NCBI GenBank assembly: GCA_020444165.1
Contig: JAHLLK010000014.1
Span: forward strand, 37,695 to 101,694
Reading direction: 5' to 3'
Length of the DNA stretch: 64,000 bases
Source: Deltaproteobacteria bacterium
GTDB lineage: Bacteria; Desulfobacterota; Desulfarculia; Desulfarculales; Desulfarculaceae
Position numbers and translations under genes: made by a program. The notes under the pieces were generated by a model, which worked only from the letters and a program-made list of their open reading frames with translations, searched no databases and was not told where the DNA came from. Shown here piece by piece: positions 1-9,439 of this stretch (positions are counted from its first letter, which is position 1; every line of letters starts with the position of its first letter).

Positions 1-110
1 ACGAACGGGCCAAGGGCGCCCTGGCCGACGGCGCGGTGGGCTATGTGGGCAAGCCTTTTCTGAAAGCGGAGCTGTTGACCCAGGTCCGCCAGGCGCTGGA
101 CCGGGCCTGA
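1..110 (+). CDS. Response regulator receiver domain, C-terminal end (partial)
   Basis: The frame is open from base 3 and stops at 108-110. The visible 35 residues contain the receiver-domain end: an alanine/glycine stretch, then GYVGKPF, whose Lys-Pro is the conserved receiver lysine and following proline, and a last helix LLTQVRQALDRA. It closely resembles the C-terminus of the hybrid kinase at 1632-4397 (GYVAKPF...LAATVREVL). It is therefore probably the end of another hybrid kinase or a stand-alone regulator of the same subfamily. The N-terminus lies outside the window, so the output domain is unknown. Confidence 0.8.
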   Translation, partial: ERAKGALADGAVGYVGKPFLKAELLTQVRQALDRA

Positions 111-154
111 GCGGGGTCGCCGTACGGGCCGCCGCACGGGTGGGGAGGGCGGGC

Positions 155-183
155 TTGACAATGGTTCGACGTAGAACTATACT
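155..183 (+). promoter_or_regulatory. Sigma70-type promoter of the marR gene
   Basis: TTGACA at 155-160 and TATACT at 178-183 are separated by exactly 17 bases. The expected transcription start falls at about 189-191, on the ATG at 190, so the mRNA may be leaderless. No ribosome-binding site separates the -10 box from the ATG. Confidence 0.75.
163..178. promoter_or_regulatory. MarR operator, upstream imperfect palindrome
   Basis: GGTTCGACGTAGAACT is an imperfect copy of the perfect palindrome found after the gene (633-650). It lies between the -35 and -10 boxes, so a bound repressor would block RNA polymerase. This is the usual layout for MarR autoregulation. Confidence 0.7.
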
Positions 184-189
184 GGGGCC

Positions 190-615
190 ATGAGTACCGA
201 GCACATAGTTGCCCTCATCGGCAGCGTCCGCGCCCGGGCGCACGAGCTCATCAGCCGCGAGCTGGAGCGCCGGGGGCATGGCCGCCTGGCCCCCTCCCAC
301 GGGGCCATCCTGGTTTTGCTCTATAAGCAGGGGCCGTTGCCCATGGGAGCCCTGGCCCAGGCCATTGACCGCCGCAAAAACACGGTCACCAGCCTGGTGG
401 GCAAGCTGGAGGCGGCCGGCTATGTACGGCGGCAGCCCTCCCCGGAGGACCAGCGGGTGAGCCTCGTGGCCCTCACCGAGCAGGGAGAGGCCTTTCGAGC
501 CGACTTCGATGCCGTGTCCGAGAAACTCCTCCGCACGATTTGGGGCGATATGCCCCCGTCCCAGCGGGAAGCCCTGGTGGCGGGGTTGGAGCAGCTCCTG
601 GCCAATCTGAAATAG
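190..615 (+). CDS. MarR-family transcriptional regulator
   Basis: A 141-residue winged-helix repressor of normal MarR length. The helix-turn-helix spans about residues 45-75 (LAQAIDRRKNTVTSLVGKL). The wing PEDQRVSLVALTEQG follows, with the Asp-x-Arg that is typical of the family. N- and C-terminal helices would form the dimer interface. Palindromes at 163-178 (inside its promoter) and 633-650 (before the next gene) indicate that it represses itself and the flavin-type gene at 671. The inducing ligand cannot be told from sequence. The ATG at 190 is the only sensible start and may be read from a leaderless transcript. Confidence 0.9.
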   Translation: MSTEHIVALIGSVRARAHELISRELERRGHGRLAPSHGAILVLLYKQGPLPMGALAQAIDRRKNTVTSLVGKLEAAGYVRRQPSPEDQRVSLVALTEQGEAFRADFDAVSEKLLRTIWGDMPPSQREALVAGLEQLLANLK

Positions 616-632
616 GTATTTTTTTAAGCTAT

Positions 633-650
633 TGGTTCTACGTAGAACCA
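633..650. promoter_or_regulatory. MarR operator, perfect 18-bp palindrome
   Basis: TGGTTCTACGTAGAACCA is a perfect inverted repeat 20 bases before the ATG at 671. It shares its half-site with the imperfect copy at 163-178. It lies in the short gap between the regulator and its neighbour, so the downstream gene is probably controlled by the same repressor. Confidence 0.75.
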
Positions 651-670
651 TTGGCGGAAAGGAAGTTCCC

Positions 671-1072
671 ATGCAGGAAGTGTTGGATTTCTTAAAGGCC
701 AACCGCACGGTTTTTCTGGCCACCAGCGATCACGGCCAAGCCCGGGTGCGGCCGTTCCAGTTTCAGTTCGCGGTGGACGGCCGGCTGTGGTTCTGCACCG
801 CCAAGTCCAAGGAGGTGTACGCCCAACTCATCCAGGACCCCCGCTTCGAGCTGTCCGCCATGGCCCCCGACTGGGCCACCCTGCGCCTGAAGGGCGAGGT
901 CAACCTGGATGACGACCCGGCCATCAAGGCCCGCATCCTGGAGGAAAACGAAATGATCCGCGGCATCTACGGCTCCGCGGACAACCCCGATTTCACGGCG
1001 TTCAGCGTGGACCACGGCACCGCTTTCCTGTTCGATTTCAGTGGGGAGCCGCCCAAGTCGTTCACTTTCTGA
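671..1072 (+). CDS. Pyridoxamine 5'-phosphate oxidase-like FMN-binding protein
   Basis: A 133-residue single-domain split-barrel protein. The start MQEVLDFLKANRTVFLATSD is the classic opening of the small PPOX/FMN-binding family, followed by RVRPFQF and LWFCTAKSKEVYAQL (FMN-phosphate strand-helix) and the C-terminal SGEPPKSFTF. The family binds flavin or F420-like cofactors. The exact substrate is unknown; many members are reductases of small electrophiles. I chose the ATG at 671 because AAGGAAG lies just upstream, and because an upstream TTG at 632 would place the operator palindrome inside the gene. Control by the adjacent MarR protein is likely. Confidence 0.85.
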   Translation: MQEVLDFLKANRTVFLATSDHGQARVRPFQFQFAVDGRLWFCTAKSKEVYAQLIQDPRFELSAMAPDWATLRLKGEVNLDDDPAIKARILEENEMIRGIYGSADNPDFTAFSVDHGTAFLFDFSGEPPKSFTF

Positions 1073-1082
1073 GTCCCGGGTA

Positions 1083-1110
1083 CGGCGGGGGAGGGGAGCC
1101 TTCCCCGCCG
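1083..1110 (+). terminator. GC-rich hairpin after the marR unit
   Basis: CGGCGGGG at 1083-1090 pairs with CCCCGCCG at 1103-1110, a few bases after the stop codon at 1072. No T-run follows, so this is a candidate terminator or 3'-end stabiliser only. Nothing else is seen from 1111 to 1449. Confidence 0.4.
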
Positions 1111-1449
1111 ATCTTCCCGCTCCCCTGTTCTGTCCCCGGCCTGCCGCCCGAGCCGGGGACTGGCCTGCAACCACCTGGATTATTTGAAATCAGCCGCCTC
1201 GAAAATTTCGGCGCGGTGGAATTGGCATTGGCCGTGCGGGCAAAATATGGTTAGATCAAGTCGTGGACAAACCGCTTGAGGCGGGCCATGGTTCCAACCT
1301 CCGCAAGCCGCGGGCAGGCTGGGGACCCCCCAGGGAGGTTCCACCGAATTGCGGCGGTTTGCCCCAACAGCCGTCATTCGTGCCGGCCGGCAAATCCACG
1401 CTTTGGCCAAGTATCTGATAAGATGAGCGTACTATCCTACTAGGAGGGT

Positions 1450-1600
1450 GTTGAAAAAGTCCATCCATGGCCTTTTTCAACCCATCTTGGCAAAAGCGTC
1501 GTTTTGCCAAGATGGACAAATTGCTTGCCTTTTCAAGGCCGCGCAATTTGGCGCACCGTCCCTGGCGCACCTATCAGGCTGTTTTTCAACAGCCTGATAG
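1450..1600 (-). repeat. Multi-hairpin palindromic repeat, inverted divergent copy
   Basis: Four consecutive hairpins. GTTGAAAAAG/CTTTTTCAAC spans 1450-1481. CCATCTTGGCAAAA (1482-1495) pairs with TTTTGCCAAGATGG (1502-1515). AAATTGC/GCAATTT spans 1518-1549. A 13-bp stem, CTATCAGGCTGTT with AACAGCCTGATAG, spans 1571-1600. Read on the minus strand, the AAATTGC hairpin is followed by the TTGGCAAAA hairpin, the same order and motifs as the plus-strand copies at 18690, 20331 and 24361. The last hairpin ends 31 bases before the ATG at 1632, so it is in that gene's leader. Confidence 0.75.
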
Positions 1601-1631
1601 GCGGCCCCGGTGCTTCCTGCGAGAGGCAATC

Positions 1632-4397
1632 ATGCTTACCGGCGGTGACCCCGAGAAAAATAAGTCATCCCGCTTTCCTTCTTGGCGGGTGCTGACCGTA
1701 GCCCTGGTGGTCACCTGTGTGGTGGGGGCGGGGTTGTATTATGCCCTGAACCGCTACATGCTCTCCCAGGCGGAGCAGAACATTCAAAATGTGCTGTTGG
1801 AGCACAAGGGCATCCATTACTATATCCAACGCAACACCCATCCGGCCCTTTATGAACTGAAAGATGAAGGCGAGGTCCCCCAGGATTTTTACTCGCCCGA
1901 GCTGTTGTCTTCCTCCTACATGCTCCGCAACATCCACCGCTATTACAACGAAGAGCGGGCCAAGGCCGGCTTGCCGCCCATCTACTACAAGATGGCGGCC
2001 AAGAACCCCCGCAATCCCATCAACCGGGCCGATGAGCTGGAGACCCGTCTGATCGACATGTTCAACCAGAACCGCGGTTTGACTCATTTCAACGCGGTGA
2101 TCGAGATCGACGGCAAAAAATATCTGTACTACGCGGTGCCCTTTTTGCCCAACAACGGAGCCTGCCTGCGTTGCCACGGCAAGCGGGAGGACTCGCCCCG
2201 CCAGCTCCAGGAACGCTATCCCGGCCAGGGTGGGTTCAACGAGAAGCCAGGCGAGATCAGGGCCATCGAGTTCGTGCGCGCGCCCTTGCAGAGCTACGTA
2301 CAGTCCTTCCATCTGATCTTCGCCGCTCTGCTGGCCGGGGTGGTGGCCCTGGTGCTCATCGTCCTGGTCAACCGCCGCCTCAGCGCGGTGGTGCAAGAGC
2401 GCACCCGGGAGCTGGAGTCCGAGCTCACCGAGCGCCAGCGGGCCGAGGCCGGCTTGCAGGAGCGGCAGGACTTCCTGAAGACCCTGGTGGAATGCTCCCT
2501 GGACGCCATCGTCACCACCGACGACAACCGCCGCATAACCTCCTGCAACTCCGCCTTCCTGGCCATGTACGGCTTTCGGCGGGAAGAGGTGCTGGGCCGC
2601 TCCATCCGCCTGTTGCACGCCAGCGACGAGAGTTTTGCCCGCTGGGGCGAGGTGGTCCGCCCCGTGCTGGCGGAGCAAGGCTTTTGGCGGGGGGAGTGGG
2701 AGTTTCAGCGCCAAGACGGCACCACCTTGGCCGTGGAGGTGGTTTCCTCGGCCCACCGGGGACCCGAGGGGGAGATCTACGGCTACGTGTCGATCCACCG
2801 GGACGTTACCGAGCGCAAGCGGACCGAGCAGGCCTTGTGGGAGAACGAGCAGAAGTTCCGGCAGCTCACCGAGAACATCGACGACGTGTTCTGGCTGACT
2901 GCGGCCGATTGGAGCCAGATCTACTACGTCAGCCCCGCCTTTGAAAAAATATGGGGCCTGCCCTGCGCCCGGCTGTATGAGAACCCCCGGCTCTGGCTGG
3001 AGTGCGTGGTGGAGGAGGACCTGGCCGCCCTGCTGGCCGCCATCCCGGAACAATGGGTCTCGACCGCGGATTTCGAGTTTCCCCCCTACCGCATCCGGCG
3101 GCCGGACGGCGCCGTACGCTGGATCTCCGACCGGGCCTTTCCCATCATGGACGAGAACGGCCAGGTTCACCGGGTGGCCGGCATCTCCGAGGACATCACC
3201 GCGAGCAAAGAGGCCGAGGAAAACCGCAGCCGCCTGGAGCTGCAGCTCCGCCAGGCCCACAAGCTGGAGGCCGTGGGCACTCTGGCCGGCGGCATTGCCC
3301 ACGACTTCAACAACATCCTGGCGGTGATCATGGGCTTTGCCGAGCTGGCCCAGGACGACGCCGCCGCGGGCAACCCCAACCCCGCCAGCCTGCGGCAGAT
3401 TTTGCTCTCGGCCGAGCGGGCCAAGCAGTTGGTGCGCAAGATCCTGGCTTTCAGCCGCAAGGACGAGCCCGATCTGCAACCCCGGGACCTGAACCAGATG
3501 GTGCAGGGCGCCCTCACCATCCTGGGCCGCACCCTGCCCAAGATGATCGCCCTGGAATCGCGCCTGGCCAAGGCCTTGCCGCCGGTGCTGGCCGACGGGA
3601 GCCAGATCGAACAGGTGCTTTTGAGCCTGGCCTCCAACTCGGCCGACGCCATGCCCGAGGGCGGCAAGCTGACCGTGGAGACCCAGTTGGTGGAGCTGGA
3701 TGAGGAGTACTGCCGGCGGCACCTGGAGGTGCGCCCGGGGGCCTATGTGCTGCTCCAGTTCAGCGACACCGGCCACGGTATGGCCGAGGCGATACGCGAG
3801 CACATCTTCGAGCCGTTCTACACCACCAAGGAGGTGGGCAAGGGCACCGGTTTGGGGCTGTCCACCACCTACGGGGTGATCAAGAACCACGGCGGGCACA
3901 TCTATTGCTACAGCGAGCCGGGCCAGGGCGCCACCTTCCAGGTCTACCTGCCGGTGGCGCCGGGCGAGGCCGGGGACCAGGCTCCGGCGCCGGGGAGCGG
4001 CCCGGCCCGGGAGGAGGCCTGGCGGGGAGCCGAGACCATCCTCCTGGTGGACGACGAGGAGGGCCTGCGGGAAATGGGCCGCCGCAACCTGGCCGACCTG
4101 GGCTACCAGGTGCTCACCGCGGCCAGCGGGGAGGAGGCCCTGGAGGCCTTCGCCGCGGCCGACGGCCGGGTGGACCTGGTGATCATGGACCTGGGCATGC
4201 CCGGCATGGGCGGGCACCAAGCCATGCGGCAGATCCTGGCCCGCGAACCGGGCGCCAAGGTGATCATCGCCAGCGGCTACGCGGCCAACGGCCGGGCCGC
4301 GGCCGCCCTGGCCGACGGCGCGGCGGGCTACGTGGCCAAGCCCTTCCGGCGGGCCGAGCTGGCGGCCACGGTGCGGGAGGTGTTGGACCGAGAGTAA
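1632..4397 (+). CDS. Heme-sensing hybrid histidine kinase (Tll0287-like, PAS-PAS-HisKA-HATPase-REC)
   Basis: A 921-residue inner-membrane sensor. A first membrane helix lies at about 18-39, then a periplasmic DUF3365/Tll0287-like domain with a c-type heme motif CLRCH at 178-182, and a second helix at about 232-252. Two PAS domains follow (about 280-400 and 400-520), then HisKA with phospho-acceptor His557 in [11 protein letters not shown], HATPase with the GKGTGLGLS lid, and a C-terminal receiver with Asp853. Heme in the sensory domain suggests redox or gas sensing. The output partner is not in the window. The ATG at 1632 is preferred, with GAGAGG upstream; a longer frame from 1467 would translate the hairpin repeats. 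The terminal receiver resembles the fragment at 1-110. Confidence 0.88.
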   Translation: MLTGGDPEKNKSSRFPSWRVLTVALVVTCVVGAGLYYALNRYMLSQAEQNIQNVLLEHKGIHYYIQRNTHPALYELKDEGEVPQDFYSPELLSSSYMLRNIHRYYNEERAKAGLPPIYYKMAAKNPRNPINRADELETRLIDMFNQNRGLTHFNAVIEIDGKKYLYYAVPFLPNNGACLRCHGKREDSPRQLQERYPGQGGFNEKPGEIRAIEFVRAPLQSYVQSFHLIFAALLAGVVALVLIVLVNRRLSAVVQERTRELESELTERQRAEAGLQERQDFLKTLVECSLDAIVTTDDNRRITSCNSAFLAMYGFRREEVLGRSIRLLHASDESFARWGEVVRPVLAEQGFWRGEWEFQRQDGTTLAVEVVSSAHRGPEGEIYGYVSIHRDVTERKRTEQALWENEQKFRQLTENIDDVFWLTAADWSQIYYVSPAFEKIWGLPCARLYENPRLWLECVVEEDLAALLAAIPEQWVSTADFEFPPYRIRRPDGAVRWISDRAFPIMDENGQVHRVAGISEDITASKEAEENRSRLELQLRQAHKLEAVGTLAGGIAHDFNNILAVIMGFAELAQDDAAAGNPNPASLRQILLSAERAKQLVRKILAFSRKDEPDLQPRDLNQMVQGALTILGRTLPKMIALESRLAKALPPVLADGSQIEQVLLSLASNSADAMPEGGKLTVETQLVELDEEYCRRHLEVRPGAYVLLQFSDTGHGMAEAIREHIFEPFYTTKEVGKGTGLGLSTTYGVIKNHGGHIYCYSEPGQGATFQVYLPVAPGEAGDQAPAPGSGPAREEAWRGAETILLVDDEEGLREMGRRNLADLGYQVLTAASGEEALEAFAAADGRVDLVIMDLGMPGMGGHQAMRQILAREPGAKVIIASGYAANGRAAAALADGAAGYVAKPFRRAELAATVREVLDRE

Positions 4398-4851
4398 ATG
4401 CGGAGGTTTTTAATCGATATGTCAGATAAAGCCGTAGCGAACGCTTGAAGTTGCGACTGTGCGTTTTAATGTGTTCGCTGGTTCAATTTCATGGTTAAAT
4501 ATTGGAGAGTTCCTATTGAAAAACTGGTGGGGTGTAGGTTAACAAGTGTACGGCATAAACTTTGCGTGACTGGCAAATGCTATGCGTCAGAAGAGGTGGT
4601 TTATGCTCTCGTAGTTGAAGCTTAATCTTGATGCAATATGATCTGATTAAATTTGTAATTAGTTACAAATTGCACTGCTTAAAACGCATAAACTTAATTT
4701 ATTGATGGTGAAAATCGATCTAAAGTGGTTTGCTGGTCTATATGAGATTTCTGAAAAACTTAGATGATTAATGTTGGGGATTGTCTTGTGGTATCTCTAA
4801 CAATATGATTCACTTCTAAAGTATAAATTCTTTGTTAGTTTGGGGGGGGTA
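4398..4851. other. AT-rich intergenic region
   Basis: Base composition drops sharply just after the kinase stop codon and stays AT-rich to about 5930. No convincing gene, RNA or strong hairpin is seen here. It is the left part of an island that carries the gene at 4852, and is probably horizontally acquired. Confidence 0.5.
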
Positions 4852-5658
4852 ATGAGATTTCCTCGCTGGTTAAGGTATATTTGGTGGGTTGGACTTTGTG
4901 GCTTGCTTGGCAGATTTTTTCTTATGAGATTGCCTGCTATTGAAGAAGGATTTAACTACCCCGTTGACATTGCTCTTTTACTAGTTTTTATTGCCCTGAT
5001 ATTGGTTCCAATTTTTCCAGACATGTCTCTGTTTGGTTTGAAATTTAAACAAGAGATCGAGGAGATGCGTAAGGAAGTTGCTGAGCAACTCAATGAATTT
5101 AATGCGCAGATAAAATTAACAATTGCGAGTAATAGCGAAACGGTAGTGCAGTTAAGAGAGATTAAGGCTCAGATACAATCTACAATAACCAGTAATAATA
5201 GCGTAAATATAACAATGCCGTTGCCCCCTCCTGATGATCAGCTTCCTTTGCTTGAAAAGAGGATTAAGGGAGATGTGTCTGAATATCTAGAAGGTGTGGA
5301 TTATAATAGTAAAAATCGCGCTGGGGATATGTTTAATGGCGTCGGACAAAATGCTATCTATTTGTTTAGGATACGATATTCTCTCGAAAAAGTTTTAAGA
5401 GATATTTGGCGTTATGTTGGCTTAACGCAAGAAAGCCAAAGGGCGGTGGGGATTGGACAAATTATTGCGGCATTAACGAGGCGGGATATTATTAGCCCTG
5501 AGCTTGGGGTGGCAATTAAAGATATATATTCGGTTTGTTCTCCGGCTATTCACGGTGAGCCAGTAACGAAAGCTCAGGTGGAATTTGTGGAAGATGTTTC
5601 TCCTAGAGTGTTGGAGGCTTTGTCGGTAGCTGAAGGTAGGTTGATGGGGACAAATTAG
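4852..5658 (+). CDS. Hypothetical membrane-anchored coiled-coil protein on an AT-rich island
   Basis: A 268-residue protein that I do not recognise. Two hydrophobic segments lie near the N-terminus (about 6-25 and 36-58), followed by a heptad-like region (about 65-125: EEMRKEVAEQLNEFNAQI) and a mostly helical C-terminal half. Codons are AT-rich, quite unlike the neighbours, which indicates recent transfer. I chose the ATG at 4852 because a run of eight G's ends three bases before it. No partner gene is adjacent, and the 292 bases after its stop are AT-rich and empty. A membrane-tethered cytoplasmic domain is all that can be inferred. Confidence 0.6.
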   Translation: MRFPRWLRYIWWVGLCGLLGRFFLMRLPAIEEGFNYPVDIALLLVFIALILVPIFPDMSLFGLKFKQEIEEMRKEVAEQLNEFNAQIKLTIASNSETVVQLREIKAQIQSTITSNNSVNITMPLPPPDDQLPLLEKRIKGDVSEYLEGVDYNSKNRAGDMFNGVGQNAIYLFRIRYSLEKVLRDIWRYVGLTQESQRAVGIGQIIAALTRRDIISPELGVAIKDIYSVCSPAIHGEPVTKAQVEFVEDVSPRVLEALSVAEGRLMGTN

Positions 5659-5950
5659 GTGTATCGTAATTTAAAAAATGTACTGCAGTGTGTTGCGGTC
5701 GGGATAAATGTAGTAAAATTAATACGGACTAATGGGTGGTAACTAGTGTGTTATTGTTGCGCTTTCCTTGCTTATTGTTGTCGTATGTGTTCGTTCCCAA
5801 TATTTTCCGTGAAACAACTTGTAAAACATGACAACATGTTAACTATTCCCTAGGTTGATTGGCGCTAGTTGCTTCTTAAGGTTGTTTTTCCAAATTGACG
5901 GCGGAATTATTATATTCCGCTGGTCGCGCGAGAATGACGCCGCTCCCCCC

Positions 5951-8900
5951 TCACTCCTCATCCAACAGCTTCCGCACCGTGGCCAAAAGGTCCATGCCCG
6001 AGAACGGCTTGGCCAGGTGGCCGGTGGCGCCGGCCTCCAGGGCGCTCTTCACCTGGGCGTTGGCGGAGTAGCCGCTGGCGATGAGCACCTTGGCCCCGGG
6101 GTTGCGACCCCGGATGGCCTGCAGGGCCTTGAGGCCGCCCATGCCCGGCATGCCCAGGTCCAGGATCACCAGGTCGAACTTCAGTTCCGGGTCGGTGTAC
6201 AGGGCCACGGCCTCCTCGCCGTTGGCCGCGGTGCAGACCCGGTACCCGGCCCGGCTCAGGGTCTGGGCCCCGATATAGCGCAGGGTCTCCTCGTCATCCA
6301 CCAACAGGAGGGATTCCTGGCCCCCCAGGGGCGGGGCGGGCAGCGACGGCAGCTCGCAGGCCGCCTGGAGGGCGGTCTGCCGATAAGCGGGCAGATAAAT
6401 CTTGAAGCTGGTGCCTTGGCCCGGCTCGCTGTAGCAGAAGATGTGGCCGTCGAAGCTCTTGATGATGCCGTATACCGTGGAGAGCCCCAGGCCGGTGCCC
6501 TTGCCCACCTCCTTGGTGGTGAAGAACGGTTCGAAGATGTGCTCCCGCACCCCTTCGGCCATGCCCAGGCCCGTGTCGGAAACCTCCAAGAGCACATAGG
6601 GCCCGGGGTTCATCTCCAGATGTTGCCGGCAATACTCCGCGTCCTCCAGGATCACGTTGCGGGTCTCCAGGATCAGGCGTCCGCCCTCGGGCATGGCGTC
6701 CTGGGCGTTGGTGGCCAGGTTCAGGAGGATCTGCTCCAGCTGGTTGCGGTTGGCCAGCACCTGGGCCAGGTCCGGGGCCAGCTTGGTTTCGATGCGGATC
6801 ATTTTGGGCAGGGTGCGCCCCAACAGCTCCACCACCCGGTTGATCTCCCGGTTCAGGGCCAACGGTTGCAACTCCACCTCCATCTTGCGGCTGAAGGTGA
6901 GGATGCGGCGCACCAGGTCCCGGGCCCGGCTGCCGGCCCGGAGCACCTGCCGGATCTCCGGGGAGGGGTTCTGCCCGGCCTTGGCCGACTCCAGGGCCAT
7001 CTCCGAAAAGCCGATGACCGCGCCCAGGATGTTGTTGAAATCGTGGGCAATGCCCCCAGCCAGAGTGCCCAGGGCCTCCATCTTCTGCGATTGGCGGAGT
7101 TGGTCCTCCAGACGGGCTTTTTCCTCCTGGGCCTTTTTCTGCTCGGTGATGTCCACCATCACGTTGATGAAACAGGCCTGCCCCTCGTACTCGAAGGGGT
7201 CCGCCGACCAGAGCAGGCTGAGCACACGGCCGTCCTTGCAGCGCATGCCCGTCTCCAGGTTCTGGAGCCTGCCGTCGCGGCGATAGGCCGCCAAGGCGCG
7301 CTGGCGATCATGCTCCGGGTCCAGCCATAAGTTCAGCTCGGAGGCGGTGCGGCCGAGAGCCTCCTCCCGGCTGTAGCCGGAGATGGTGGTGAAGCTGTCG
7401 TTCACCTCCAGAAAGCGGCCTTCCTCGATGGTGGAGACGGTGACCCACACCGGGCTGGCCAGGAAGGCCTTGGAGAACTTCTCCTCGGAGATCCGGAGGG
7501 CGTCCTCGGCCCGCTTGCGCTCGGTCACGTCCCACACGATGGACAAGACCAGATTCTTTTCCGGGATGGGGACGTTGCGGGCGGAGACGAAGGTGGTCTT
7601 TTCCCCCCGCCGGGTGATCGGCACGTCCTCCCAGTGCAGGCGGGCGGGATCACCGCTGGCGCAGTCGGTCAGCACCCGGCGTTTGACGTTTTCCCGGAAA
7701 ACCGGGTCCTCGTAGGCTGCTTCCCAGAAGGCGTCGGTACTGGTCAGCTGCTCCCGCTTGACGCGGTAGAGCTGGAGGAACTTGTCATTCACGTATTCCA
7801 ATAGCACTGTGTTATCAACCGAGTTTACCGCCACCCCCACCGGAAGGTTGTCCAGGATGGTCCGGATGAAGGCTTCACTTTCCCGGACCGCCTCCTCGGC
7901 CTGCCGGCGGTCGGTCACGTCCTCGAAGATGCCCAGCACCCCGGTCAAGCGGCCCGCGGCATCGCGGTAGGGCAGCTTGTTGATGCGCACCCAGCGCCGC
8001 TGCCCGCGGGCCTGATAAGGCTCTTCTTCGGCCAGGGGGGTTCCAGTTTCCATCACCCGCTGGTCGTCGGCCCGGTACTTGCGGGCCAACTCCGGGGGAA
8101 AAAGCTCGAAATCGGTCATGCCCCGCACTTCTTCCGCGCGGATGCCCAGGTCGCGGGCGAAGTTGTCGTTGCAGGAGACGTAGACCGAGTTCCGATCCTT
8201 AAGGAAAATGCGTTGGGGCAGGTGCTCCACCAGACTGCGGTTGTACTGCTCGCTTTGCCGGAGGGCCTCCTCCATGGCGTGGCGTTCGGTGATGTCCAAA
8301 ACGCTGGAGAACACCGATTGCAGCTCGCCTTCGGGAGTCAACAGGGCGGAGTTGTACCATTCGCAATAGACGACCGTGCCGTCCTTGCGGTAGTTGCGGT
8401 TGTAGTTGACGTTGCTGGTGCGGCGCCCGCGAAACATGTCCTCCAACAGGGCGGAGACTTGGGCCTCGTCATCCTCATGCACCCATTTCAGGTCGCTTAT
8501 GCGCTGGCCCAGGATTTCCTCGGCCTGCCAGCCAAAGATCCGCGTGGCCTGGGCTGACCAGAACAGCACGCGAAAATCCCGGTCGAACTCCACCACCCCC
8601 AGGGGGGAGTTCTCGAAATGGAAGCGCAGGCGCTGCAAAGCGGTCCGGAGGTTCTCCTCGGTTTTCTTGCGCTCGGTGATGACGTCGAACACCGCTACGA
8701 AATGCTCGGGCTGCGGGCAATACACCGAGATGGCGAACCACATCTGGAGGCTTTCCACATAGGTGTCAAAGCGCTCCGGCCCTCCGCCGGAAGCCACCCG
8801 GCCGTAGATTTCCAAGAGCCCCGGGTCCTTCTCCGTGATGCCCGGGATCACTTCGGAGACCTTTTTTCCCTCCACGCCCGTGAGGCCGGTGAGGTTGCTG

Positions 8901-9439
8901 AAGGCCCGATTGGTGCGGAGGTAGAGGAAATCCACCGGTCGCCCGTCCTGGTAGAGCATCCGGCAATAGGCGTAGCCGTTGATCATGTTGTCGAACAGAG
9001 CGTGGAACACATCATGGCTGGCCCGGAACTCCGCGGCCTTCTGCCGGCTGGCCGTGATGTCCGTGCAGGACACCACCACCGCCGAGGGTTGGTTGGCCTC
9101 CGGTGGGGACCAGGACCGGGTGGCCAGGGAGAGCCAGAGCACGCTTTGGTCCGGCCGGGCGAGGCCGCGGACTTGGGCGTCCAGGGCCTGGCCGGTGGCC
9201 AAGGTCTGGGCCCAGGGCAGCTCCGCGGCAGGGCAGGGGGAGCCGTCCTCCCGGAGCCAGGGGCCCAGGCGCTCCCCCGGGAGGTGGCCGATCACCTCCC
9301 GGGCGGGCAGGCCAAAGATGCGTTCCGCGCTTCGATTGAATAGGGCGATCTTGCCGTCGGCCGCAAGGTAGATGATCCCCTGGCCGACCAACTGAAGCAT
9401 CTCATCCAGGTTTGCTGGCCCGATCCCGTGTTCCGTCAT
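5951..9439 (-). CDS. Six-PAS soluble hybrid histidine kinase
   Basis: A 1162-residue cytoplasmic kinase with no clear membrane segment. Six PAS domains run in series (starting near residues 10, 140, 270, 395, 520 and 650), several closed by the PAC signature (for example VFDVITERK, VLDITERH, IFEDVTDRR). HisKA follows with His799 in [11 protein letters not shown], then HATPase (GKGTGLGLS) and a C-terminal receiver with Asp1094 in [14 protein letters not shown]. Kinase core and receiver are closely related to those of the gene at 1632, so the two share an ancestor. I chose the start at 9439 (MTEHGIGPAN) over an in-frame ATG at 9484 because GGGGGTAAG lies about ten bases upstream. Signal and target are unknown. 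Confidence 0.88.
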   Translation of the reverse strand: MTEHGIGPANLDEMLQLVGQGIIYLAADGKIALFNRSAERIFGLPAREVIGHLPGERLGPWLREDGSPCPAAELPWAQTLATGQALDAQVRGLARPDQSVLWLSLATRSWSPPEANQPSAVVVSCTDITASRQKAAEFRASHDVFHALFDNMINGYAYCRMLYQDGRPVDFLYLRTNRAFSNLTGLTGVEGKKVSEVIPGITEKDPGLLEIYGRVASGGGPERFDTYVESLQMWFAISVYCPQPEHFVAVFDVITERKKTEENLRTALQRLRFHFENSPLGVVEFDRDFRVLFWSAQATRIFGWQAEEILGQRISDLKWVHEDDEAQVSALLEDMFRGRRTSNVNYNRNYRKDGTVVYCEWYNSALLTPEGELQSVFSSVLDITERHAMEEALRQSEQYNRSLVEHLPQRIFLKDRNSVYVSCNDNFARDLGIRAEEVRGMTDFELFPPELARKYRADDQRVMETGTPLAEEEPYQARGQRRWVRINKLPYRDAAGRLTGVLGIFEDVTDRRQAEEAVRESEAFIRTILDNLPVGVAVNSVDNTVLLEYVNDKFLQLYRVKREQLTSTDAFWEAAYEDPVFRENVKRRVLTDCASGDPARLHWEDVPITRRGEKTTFVSARNVPIPEKNLVLSIVWDVTERKRAEDALRISEEKFSKAFLASPVWVTVSTIEEGRFLEVNDSFTTISGYSREEALGRTASELNLWLDPEHDRQRALAAYRRDGRLQNLETGMRCKDGRVLSLLWSADPFEYEGQACFINVMVDITEQKKAQEEKARLEDQLRQSQKMEALGTLAGGIAHDFNNILGAVIGFSEMALESAKAGQNPSPEIRQVLRAGSRARDLVRRILTFSRKMEVELQPLALNREINRVVELLGRTLPKMIRIETKLAPDLAQVLANRNQLEQILLNLATNAQDAMPEGGRLILETRNVILEDAEYCRQHLEMNPGPYVLLEVSDTGLGMAEGVREHIFEPFFTTKEVGKGTGLGLSTVYGIIKSFDGHIFCYSEPGQGTSFKIYLPAYRQTALQAACELPSLPAPPLGGQESLLLVDDEETLRYIGAQTLSRAGYRVCTAANGEEAVALYTDPELKFDLVILDLGMPGMGGLKALQAIRGRNPGAKVLIASGYSANAQVKSALEAGATGHLAKPFSGMDLLATVRKLLDEE

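Noticed and set aside
1467..1631. N-terminal extension of the heme-sensing kinase
   Set aside because: It translates the palindromic repeats and has no ribosome-binding site; ATG 1632 has one and starts just before the first membrane helix.
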